Positions 15,356-21,668 of a DNA stretch of 26,825 nt are shown here, piece by piece (positions within the stretch are counted from its first letter, which is position 1; every line of letters starts with the position of its first letter). Position numbers and translations under genes: made by a program. The notes under the pieces are model-generated. The model had not been told where the DNA came from and searched no databases. It saw only the letters and a list, made by a program, of their open reading frames with translations. The stretch spans positions 15,151 through 41,975 of the forward strand of contig DNFA01000083.1 in NCBI GenBank assembly GCA_003487665.1, given 5' to 3'. Source of the DNA: Oscillibacter sp. (GTDB lineage Bacteria > Bacillota > Clostridia > Oscillospirales > Oscillospiraceae).

Positions 15356-16021
15356 TTATTTAGCTGACGAATAGAGAATCTGCTCCAGACCGTCAGAGTC
15401 TGTAATCACAAAGCCCTCGCTCTGGGCGGCGATTACTCCGGCCACTTGCAGAGAGGACAGTTCCCGGAACAGAGTGGCCCGACTGACCCCAAGCTGTCGG
15501 GCCAAACCATCCCGGGAGCAGGAACTTTTGACCTGACCGTCAGCCGACCTGTGTGCCAGGAGATAGGCGGCGATCTTGCCGCAGCAGGTCTGTGTGGTGA
15601 GCTGTTCGATGCGCTTGATCAAAAACTGCAGCTTCGCATTACAGAGCGCGGCATACTGAAACGCCAGCTTCTGATCGGTTTCCATCCACCTCCGAAGCGT
15701 GACTTTGCCGATATAACAAATCACAGTATCCTCCCCGCAGCAGAGCACGGTTTCCAGATCACTGGCCGCGACCAGATTGTAGATTCCAAAGCACTCACCG
15801 GTATATAGGGAATTTAGCCAGACATCCCGGCCATCCACCGCTACAGAGTAGACATCAATCCGCCCGGCCGCCACGGCGCCGACGGACGGAACCCCCTTGG
15901 GCGTGTCATGGACGACCTGCCCAGCCCGATACCGCGAGACGGTAAACGCTCCCTCCGGAACCGAGCAGCCCTGAAAAAGCGGCGATGCCGCCAGCATTTT
16001 GGCCACGATACAGTCAGCCAA
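15356..16021 (-). CDS. Crp/Fnr-family transcriptional regulator
   Basis: A 221-residue regulator: a cyclic-nucleotide-binding-like beta roll (about 20-120), a dimer helix (LAFQYAALCNAKLQFLIKRI) and a C-terminal HTH_Crp with DGLARQLGVSRATLFRELSS as the recognition region. The beta roll lacks the cAMP-binding RxE signature, so another effector is likely. It has many Cys residues (C4, C19, and CC pairs near 98 and 145), so redox or metal sensing is possible but unproven. The start is TTG at 16021, with GGAGGTGATC just upstream. It is the first gene of the importer operon and divergent from the GTPase operon; the palindromes between them are probable targets. Confidence 0.87.
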   Translation of the reverse strand: MADCIVAKMLAASPLFQGCSVPEGAFTVSRYRAGQVVHDTPKGVPSVGAVAAGRIDVYSVAVDGRDVWLNSLYTGECFGIYNLVAASDLETVLCCGEDTVICYIGKVTLRRWMETDQKLAFQYAALCNAKLQFLIKRIEQLTTQTCCGKIAAYLLAHRSADGQVKSSCSRDGLARQLGVSRATLFRELSSLQVAGVIAAQSEGFVITDSDGLEQILYSSAK

Positions 16022-16038
16022 CAGATCACCTCCATGTG

Positions 16039-16060
16039 CGAGTTAGTCAAGTCTAACTCG
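16039..16060. promoter_or_regulatory. Putative Crp-type operator 1
   Basis: CGAGTTAG-N6-CTAACTCG is a perfect 22-bp palindrome with CRP-like N6 spacing. It lies about +35 to +56 relative to the predicted minus-strand transcription start and shares the core GTTAG/CTAAC with operator 2 (34 bp centre to centre, about three helix turns). Confidence 0.65.
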
Positions 16061-16073
16061 TGGGCATTTACTT

Positions 16074-16093
16074 TGGTTAGCCCAAGCTAACCA
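16074..16093. promoter_or_regulatory. Putative Crp-type operator 2
   Basis: TGGTTAG-N6-CTAACCA is a perfect 20-bp palindrome sitting on the predicted minus-strand transcription start, a repressing position for the importer operon. Confidence 0.65.
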
Positions 16094-16100
16094 CTCGTTT

Positions 16101-16129
16101 ATTATATCTTTTCCGCAAAGGAAAGTCAA
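16101..16129 (-). promoter_or_regulatory. Strong promoter of the crp-importer operon
   Basis: On the minus strand TTGACT (16124-16129) and TATAAT (16101-16106) are 17 bases apart, close to consensus. It would be strong without help, so the downstream palindromes more likely repress than activate. Confidence 0.8.
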
Positions 16130-16149
16130 TACAGGCTGAGTTATGCGAA

Positions 16150-16193
16150 AGTCTCAAATGAGACTGACAGTAAACGGCGCCTTGTGGTACGAT
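16150..16193 (+). promoter_or_regulatory. Promoter of the GTPase operon with palindrome near -42
   Basis: CTGACA (16164-16169) and TACGAT (16188-16193) are 18 bases apart. The -10 is weak. AGTCTC-AAAT-GAGACT (16150-16165), a perfect palindrome with Fnr-like N4 spacing, is centred about 42 bases before the expected start, the class II activator position of Crp/Fnr proteins. Confidence 0.5.
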
Positions 16194-16229
16194 ATGACTA
16201 ACCTGTGTGTAGAAAGTGGGTAAAGCAAT

Positions 16230-16931
16230 ATGCGGAACATGATCCTGTTTTCCGGCTCTTCCGCCGTAGGGAAGACAACGGTTTTGAAATCGCTCCTGCC
16301 GATGATCCGACAGCGAGGCGGACGACCCGCTATATGTAAGATCGACTGCTTGGGGACGGATGACCACAGGGCCTATCGTGCTATAGGCTTGCCGTGTGTG
16401 GTGGGGCTGAGCGGGGACATCTGCCCGGATCATTTTCTGGTGTCCAACCTGCCGGAGCTTTGGAACTGGACAGAGCGTGTCAAGTGCGATCTGCTGTTTC
16501 TGGAGACGGCAGGGCTGTGCCACCGGTGCTCCCCCGCCACCCGGCGGACGGTGGCCGGCTGTGTGCTGGACTGCACCTCCAGCTGCCGCGCTCCGGAAAA
16601 GCTGGGCCCCATGTTGACGCAGGCGGACTTTGTTGTGCTAACGAAAATTGATATGGTCTCCCAGGCCGAACTGGAAATCGTGTCCTGGCAGGTGAAACGG
16701 CTCAATCCATCCGCAGCCCTTTTCCCGGTGGACGGACTGGCCGGCTACGGGACTGAGCTGTTGGCACAATGGATCATGGACTGTCCCGGTACAGAGGACT
16801 ATGAGGGAGACATCCTACGCCACAGTATGCCCAGCGGTGTCTGCTCCTACTGCGTGGGCGAACAGCGAATTGGCAGCGCCTATCAGCAGGGGGTTGTCGG
16901 GAAGATCGACTTTGAGGAGGCGGTGCCATGA
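16230..16931 (+). CDS. Cys-rich HypB/CobW-like GTPase
   Basis: A 233-residue SIMIBI-class GTPase. P-loop GSSAVGKT (9-16), a LLFLETAG switch segment (88-95) equivalent to the LLFIENVGN of HypB, and the guanine motif TKID (138-141) are present. A Cys cluster follows the switch: C97, C100, C111, C115 and C119; a further CxxC is at 205-208 near the C-terminus, and more Cys occur at 36, 40, 56, 65 and 86. HypB and CobW relatives load metals (Ni, Zn, Co) onto client enzymes at GTP expense. A metallochaperone-type role is inferred; the metal is not readable. No CXXC-GC-His CobW signature is seen. First of three ATGA-coupled genes. Confidence 0.72.
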   Translation: MRNMILFSGSSAVGKTTVLKSLLPMIRQRGGRPAICKIDCLGTDDHRAYRAIGLPCVVGLSGDICPDHFLVSNLPELWNWTERVKCDLLFLETAGLCHRCSPATRRTVAGCVLDCTSSCRAPEKLGPMLTQADFVVLTKIDMVSQAELEIVSWQVKRLNPSAALFPVDGLAGYGTELLAQWIMDCPGTEDYEGDILRHSMPSGVCSYCVGEQRIGSAYQQGVVGKIDFEEAVP

Positions 16932-17671
16932 AGAATCTAACCATTTTGCGAGGTCACGGAAAAGGCGGAGTGCCAGAACCCTTCCAATCTATTGTGCTCT
17001 CGCGGGGAGAGTTATGGACAATTGTAGGAAATACCGGTTCCGGGAAAAGCCGTCTGATCAAAGACATTGAACAGCTATCGGACGGGGATTCGGTGACCGG
17101 ACGCCATGTGCTGTTGGACGGTGCCGCCGTCCCTATAGACTGCCGCCAGCGAGAATCTACACGGCTGGTGGCGCATTTGGGGCAGAATATGCGGTTCGTG
17201 CTGGATACCACGGTGGAGGATTTCCTGACGCTCCATGCCCAGTGCCGGGAAACGGCCATCTCTCCCGCTGCGGTATTGGAACTGGCAAACGACATCACGC
17301 CGGAGCCGGTGTTTGCCTCGCATAACCTCAATCAGCTCAGCGGCGGCCAGGCCAGGGCGTTGATGATCGCGGATATCGCGCTGGTCTGCGACAGTCCTGT
17401 GGTCCTAATCGACGAGATTGAAAATGCCGGTGTGGATAAGGAGAAGGCGTTCCTGCACCTCAAAAACCAAGATAAACTGGTGCTGGTGGTCACACACGAT
17501 CCCCACACCGCCTTGATGGCCCATAAGCGAATCGTGCTGCACGGCGGCGCAGTCACCGCAGTGGTGGAGCGTTCTCCCCAAGAAGCAGAACTGTATGGAG
17601 AACTAAGTCTTGCCTACCAGCAGCATCAAACCTATCAATCCCTGCTCAGGAAAGGAGCACACCTACTATGA
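16928..17671 (+). CDS. Orphan ABC-type ATPase without cognate permease
   Basis: A 247-residue ABC ATPase: Walker A GNTGSGKS (34-41), Q-loop Gln86, signature LSGGQ (137-141), Walker B VVLIDEIE (158-165) and switch His190 (VVTH). All catalytic motifs are intact. The N-terminus lacks the usual aromatic A-loop layout and has a Gly-rich start (RGHGKGG). No membrane subunit is encoded in its operon, and the importer on the other strand has its own ATPase. It may be a soluble ABC ATPase that works with the GTPase and the binding-protein-like partner, or may serve a permease elsewhere. ATGA overlaps join it to both neighbours. Confidence 0.75.
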   Translation: MKNLTILRGHGKGGVPEPFQSIVLSRGELWTIVGNTGSGKSRLIKDIEQLSDGDSVTGRHVLLDGAAVPIDCRQRESTRLVAHLGQNMRFVLDTTVEDFLTLHAQCRETAISPAAVLELANDITPEPVFASHNLNQLSGGQARALMIADIALVCDSPVVLIDEIENAGVDKEKAFLHLKNQDKLVLVVTHDPHTALMAHKRIVLHGGAVTAVVERSPQEAELYGELSLAYQQHQTYQSLLRKGAHLL

Positions 17672-18624
17672 CGACTGTTTTACTCTACTGGAACCATATC
17701 TGTGTTCTGCATAAGGGAGAAAAGCAATTCCTCGATCGACTGGCTGAGCGCCTGTCAAACGAGGACATCGACCTGCGAGTCCGCTATTTCGGGCTTGGAT
17801 ACCCGGAACATATGTCGGAATACATGGCCAGACCGGACGCCATTCTCCCGGATCTGATCGTCTCCGCTGATCTGGAGGTCTTTGAAGATTCCCGCATTTA
17901 TCGGAAGCTGGAGAAGGACCTCTATCCCGTTACCAAATGGTTCCCGCTCCGGGACGGCGGTGCGCTGGATGCGGTTAGGCGGGACAATCGGCTCCTGCCC
18001 TTCGTGTCCATCCCGCTGGTCTACTACACCCGGCAGCCGGACATATGTGAGCGCACCGCCCTCAAGGATTGGGACGGCCTGGCCTTTGGCGGCATCAACA
18101 ACTCCGCCGCCAAAACGGTGGTTAAAGCAGTCTGGAATCGATGGGGGGAGGAGGCTGCCTGTGGCCTGCTGGAAAGAAGTAATATTGCGGATATGCCGAT
18201 TGGCGCGTTTCAGGCGGTTCGTATGAGCCAGAGCCAGACGGCGCTGGTGCCATCTATCTACGCCCTCCGGGCGGATGGGCGGGAGACTTTTCTTCGGATC
18301 CCGCAGGAGGGGCCTGTGCTGGTGCCATCATACTTCTGCGCCCGCACCTCCGTACCGGAACCAGCAGCCCGCCGGGTGGCAGAGAGCATTCTGTGTCCAG
18401 AGCTGTGCCGGTTTTATGTGGAGCAGGGGGACCTGATCCTCTACCCGGATTGTCTGGACATACATAGCCGGCAGGAAGGCGCGCGGTATATGGTTCCATC
18501 CACACGATGGCTCTCAGAAATTGATCCAGAACACTTCTGCGAGGTTTACTGCGGGCGGCTTCCCACAGCGAAGTGCCCGGTCCGGCATGGTGCCGAAATG
18601 TATGCTGATAGTACGCTCCTGTAG
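17668..18624 (+). CDS. Cytosolic substrate-binding-protein-like protein
   Basis: A 318-residue protein with the look of a type 2 periplasmic binding fold related to ABC solute-binding proteins (DLIVSADLEVFED, LLPFVSIPLVYYTRQ, WDGLAFGGINNS). It has no signal peptide, lipobox or membrane helix: the start MTTVLLYWNHICVLHKGEK is the first beta strand of the fold. His10, Cys12 and His15 near the N-terminus, and Cys residues clustered at the C-terminus (CEVYCG then AKC), could bind a metal. A cytosolic ligand or metal carrier partnered with the GTPase and ABC ATPase is inferred; the exact family is unknown to me. Start overlaps the preceding stop (ATGA). Confidence 0.65.
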   Translation: MTTVLLYWNHICVLHKGEKQFLDRLAERLSNEDIDLRVRYFGLGYPEHMSEYMARPDAILPDLIVSADLEVFEDSRIYRKLEKDLYPVTKWFPLRDGGALDAVRRDNRLLPFVSIPLVYYTRQPDICERTALKDWDGLAFGGINNSAAKTVVKAVWNRWGEEAACGLLERSNIADMPIGAFQAVRMSQSQTALVPSIYALRADGRETFLRIPQEGPVLVPSYFCARTSVPEPAARRVAESILCPELCRFYVEQGDLILYPDCLDIHSRQEGARYMVPSTRWLSEIDPEHFCEVYCGRLPTAKCPVRHGAEMYADSTLL

Positions 18625-18947
18625 GGCTTTCACAGGCATCTGGCTCAGCTGGTGTTATGCTGTATTCACAGTTTTGTTTCCATGACTTGTAACTACGCTC
18701 TGCGTGTTGATGAAACACTGGACGGCCGCTTGGCCAAGCGGCTCATTTGCTGTTTCCTGAGGTCAGGTGAGCAACGTTCCTTGAGCAGTGCCTTTTTCTT
18801 CTAATATGCAGACATCTCTGCCTGAAAATTCGGTTGCGAGTGCTTTTGCGTTATGGTAAAATAATCATGCTAATCAACGTTTTTTGAGGTACGATATGGA
18901 TGAGCACAATCGTATATTATGTGCTGACACAGTGAGGAGGGTTCGCG
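18625..18947. other. Gene-poor, AT-richer boundary region
   Basis: No gene is supported here. A perfect 18-bp palindrome GCCGCTTGG/CCAAGCGGC (18725-18742) may end the GTPase operon, although its T-run is short. From about 18790 the base content drops to AT-rich, unlike the cargo on the left, consistent with a junction between DNA of different origin. Confidence 0.5.
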
Positions 18948-19103
18948 GTGAAACATACAAGAATCAAGATGATTTGTATTGTCATAGATCATAATATCGG
19001 AATTGCATTCGATAGTACATATCTAAAAAAGGATCACGGAGTGAAGTATGGCATATTTAGTGTTCGGCTTCATTTCAATAATAGTGCAGAAGGCAACGAC
19101 TGA
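18948..19103 (+). CDS. Possible 51-aa small protein
   Basis: A GTG-started ORF of 51 codons preceded by GAGGAGG at seven bases (MKHTRIKMICIVIDHNIGIA at the start). It is not recognised. The good ribosome site is its main support; it may be the 5' remnant of a longer gene or a leader peptide of the BRO gene. Confidence 0.25.
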   Translation: MKHTRIKMICIVIDHNIGIAFDSTYLKKDHGVKYGIFSVRLHFNNSAEGND

Positions 19104-19178
19104 CTTGAATGCATGAGATGTTATACCGAAAATGATTCCTGGAGACACATTAGGGCGATGAGATTGAGGTGAAAATAA

Positions 19179-20054
19179 GTGGCTCAGAATGACAAGATCC
19201 AACTATTCGAGGACAAACGCATTCGTACCGCATGGGACGAAGAAAAAGAAGAATGGTACTTTTCTATCGTCGATGTTGTAGGTGTGCTGACGGACAGCGT
19301 TGACCCTGCGGCATATTGGCGCAAGCTCAAGCAGCGTTTGAAAGCTGAGGGCAATGAAACCGTGACAAACTGTCACGGTTTGAAAATGACTGCTCCCGAT
19401 GGCAAAAAGCGCCTGACCGACGTAGCCGACACCGAGCAGATTCTCCGAATCATCCAGTCTATTCCCTCGCCCAAAGCGGAACCGTTCAAGCTGTGGCTGG
19501 CACAGGTCGGCAGAGAGCGCATTGAGGAAACCATCGATCCAGAGTCGACCATTGAACGGGCGCTGGAGACATACCTCAAGAAGGGCTACACCCGCGAGTG
19601 GATCAACCAGCGCTTGCAAGCTATCCAAGTCCGTAAGGAACTGACGGATGAATGGGATGCCCGCGGTGTCCAGAAGGGCGTGGAGTACGCAATACTTACC
19701 GATGAGATCTCCCATGCATGGTCAGGAATGTCTACGCGGCAATATAAAAATCTCAAGGGCTTGAAGAAAGAGAATCTCCGTGACAACATGACTACCCTGG
19801 AGCTGGTGTTGAATATGCTGGCAGAGGCGACCACCACGGAAATCTCCAAACAGAAAACACCGAAGACATTTTCGGAAAACATTGATGTGGCGCGTGCCGG
19901 AGGAAAAGTGGCCGGTGATGCACGGAAAGCCATTGAAAGCCAAACCGGTGTTCCCGTAATCACCGCTAAGAATGCTGCACAGCTCAATCAGGTCGTGACA
20001 GATCTGCTGGAAGGAACGACTACGCCGCCGGAGAAACAAGACAAAAAGCGGTGA
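19179..20054 (+). CDS. BRO-family/antirepressor-like protein
   Basis: A 291-residue protein with an N-terminal BRO domain (IQLFEDKRIRTAWDEEKEEW then YFSIVDVVGVLTDS, and RLTDVADTEQILRIIQSI), the DNA-binding module of phage antirepressors. The C-terminal half (GVEYAILTDEISHAWSGMS, DARKAIESQTG) is typical of the mobile-element version. These proteins are thought to modulate repressors or DNA damage responses. It starts with GTG at 19179 behind GAGGTG. It is the last gene before the right direct repeat, mirroring the DinD-like gene near the left end. A perfect 11-bp inverted repeat lies in its coding sequence at 19357-19381. Confidence 0.82.
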   Translation: MAQNDKIQLFEDKRIRTAWDEEKEEWYFSIVDVVGVLTDSVDPAAYWRKLKQRLKAEGNETVTNCHGLKMTAPDGKKRLTDVADTEQILRIIQSIPSPKAEPFKLWLAQVGRERIEETIDPESTIERALETYLKKGYTREWINQRLQAIQVRKELTDEWDARGVQKGVEYAILTDEISHAWSGMSTRQYKNLKGLKKENLRDNMTTLELVLNMLAEATTTEISKQKTPKTFSENIDVARAGGKVAGDARKAIESQTGVPVITAKNAAQLNQVVTDLLEGTTTPPEKQDKKR

Positions 20055-20168
20055 TTCACAGACAACAAAAGTAGTGGGTAGCCACAAAAGAGGAAGATAC
20101 CTTTTGGCATCTTCCTCTTTTGTTATCTTGCCTCCGGGGAGTCGAAGTTTATACCCCCTTGCGGGGTA

Positions 20169-20186
20169 AATCCCCGACGAGGCACC
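20169..20186. repeat. tRNA-Lys 3'-end copy at right edge
   Basis: Third copy of the 18-base tRNA-Lys 3' end, at the same position within the right repeat as 2309-2326 within the left one. Confidence 0.75.
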
Positions 20187-20362
20187 AAGTTAACAAACAG
20201 GTTTAGATGCCATGCGGCGAAAACCGCGTGGCATCAAGCCTTTCCGGGGTTTCCCATACCCCGATTTTAACGGTTTCAAGCATGGATGTCAGCGCCGTCT
20301 GAGAGGCGTTCAACGTGATTTGAACCCCTCTTTTTCTGCTTTCTGGCGAAATAATCGGATGC

Positions 20363-20408
20363 AGCCCCCTTTTGTACGAGGAAGTCCCTCGCAAAAGGGG
20401 GCTTTTTT
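20363..20408 (+). terminator. Long-stem terminator in right repeat
   Basis: Identical to the terminator at 2503-2548 (AGCCCCCTTTTG / CAAAAGGGGGCT, then TTTTTT). Confidence 0.8.
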
Positions 20409-20431
20409 CATGAAAAAATTTCACAGAGTTT

Positions 20432-20647
20432 AGAGCGAATGAGGGTGAAACGGTGGTCGGCTGTAATGGACTTACGCGGCGGTGTGAGCGCAGCGGCCAT
20501 TTGGAAAGCGACTGTGACCACCGTAGGCCGAGAGAAGCGACAATTGTAGGTGCTAATGTTCTTCATGGCAGCTCTTTCTTTAGAAGGCGTTTTTATATTT
20601 TGGGCGGGTGTGTTCTTTTTTACAATTCTCTGTCATTCCAGAACCTG
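20432..20647. other. Region between right repeat and LysR gene
   Basis: No gene is supported. A hydrophobic reading frame from 20550 (LSLEGVFIFWAGVFFFTI) has no good ribosome site and runs into the end of the convergent LysR gene. Confidence 0.4.
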
Positions 20648-21532
20648 TCAGCTTTGCAGCAGCCGTATGAATTCCTGGCACAGCAGAGAGGCTCGACCCT
20701 CGCCGCGATGCACCAACAGAATCTGGCGGGCAGGGATGGGTTCTGTATCGAGTGTGAAAAAGCCCTCCTGCGCCAGAAGGCTCTGTGCGAACAGAGATGG
20801 CAGAATGCCGATGGCCAGCCCCTGCTCCACAAACGGGATAACGGTGGAGGAGGTACGCACAGAGTAGTTGGGCAAAAACGTCATCCCTTGTTCGGCAAAC
20901 CATGCGTCCAGATTGCCCCGGGCACTGGTGCCGGACTCCACCGCCACGATGGGGAACCGGAATATCTCATCGTAAGACAAACGCCGTCCAGCCAGCGATT
21001 TGAATCTGGGGCCGGCTACAAACACGTCACGAAAAGAGGCAAGATTAGTCACGGTCAAGTCCTCCACATCTGTCAGCGGAGAAACTGCCAGCACTACGTC
21101 CGCCTGCTCTGCGCGGAGCATCTGGATCGTCTCATGTGTGGAGCTGCCCTGCACCTGAAGCGTCACATTGGGATGCATCTCCCGGAACTGTCCCAGCTTC
21201 GGCAGCAGGAAATGGTACAGCGGCGTCTCCGTAGCGCCGATGATTAGCGTACCTGCTTCAAAGGCGGCCAGCCGCTTTAGTTCGCGTTCGCCGTTGGACA
21301 AAGATTTGAAAGCGCTGTCCACATGGGAAAAAAGTGCCGTACCTTCCACGGTGAGCCGCACGCCGCGGGAAACGCGGGTAAACAACTTGCAGCCAAGAGA
21401 CTCCTCCAGCCGGTGGATGGAGCGGGTTACGGCGGGCTGGGACAGGCACAGCAGCTCGGCGGCCTTTGTGACATTGCCGGTCTGTGCCACCGTATAAAAG
21501 GCGCGGTAATATTCCAGATTGAAGGATTCCAT
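20648..21532 (-). CDS. LysR-family regulator of the AtuA-PepD operon
   Basis: A 294-residue LysR regulator. Residues 1-60 hold the helix-turn-helix (YRAFYTVAQTGNVTKAAELL, then CLSQPAVTRSIHRLEESLG), and the effector domain starts near LIIGATETPLYHFLLPKL. The start at 21532 follows AAAGGAG. It is divergent from the operon beginning at 21669, the standard LysR arrangement, so it probably controls AtuA, transporter and peptidase genes in response to a metabolite of that pathway. Confidence 0.92.
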   Translation of the reverse strand: MESFNLEYYRAFYTVAQTGNVTKAAELLCLSQPAVTRSIHRLEESLGCKLFTRVSRGVRLTVEGTALFSHVDSAFKSLSNGERELKRLAAFEAGTLIIGATETPLYHFLLPKLGQFREMHPNVTLQVQGSSTHETIQMLRAEQADVVLAVSPLTDVEDLTVTNLASFRDVFVAGPRFKSLAGRRLSYDEIFRFPIVAVESGTSARGNLDAWFAEQGMTFLPNYSVRTSSTVIPFVEQGLAIGILPSLFAQSLLAQEGFFTLDTEPIPARQILLVHRGEGRASLLCQEFIRLLQS

Positions 21533-21587
21533 GGGCCACTCCTTTGTGATATGCTTTTGACTGATGAAATATATAAATATAAGTGAT

Positions 21588-21616
21588 TTGAATTATATCA
21601 GTTTCGGCCATATAAT
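21588..21616 (+). promoter_or_regulatory. Promoter of the AtuA operon
   Basis: TTGAAT (21588-21593) and TATAAT (21611-21616) are 17 bases apart. CTGAT (21561-21565) and ATCAG (21597-21601) flank the AT-rich stretch upstream and over the -35, a possible LysR-bound region. Confidence 0.65.
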
Positions 21617-21668
21617 GCAATCATCGAAAGTGCATTTTCAGAAATTTTGGACAAATGAGGTGGAGGAG

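Larger units (their letters stand above)
20086..20431. repeat. 346-bp direct repeat, right copy
   Basis: Same length and order as 2226-2571, about 95% identical. Differences in the GAAA-capped stem (20208-20235) leave a T-G wobble and one mismatch, so it is slightly weaker than in the left copy. It marks the right edge of the island. Confidence 0.9.

Noticed and set aside
20550..20650. Short hydrophobic ORF that could be a type I toxin or holin-like peptide
   Set aside because: No clear ribosome site, no antisense RNA promoter seen, and the frame continues into the LysR gene antisense.
21561..21601. LysR T-N11-A box at a defined position
   Set aside because: The region is AT-rich and several weak matches overlap, so no single site can be supported.
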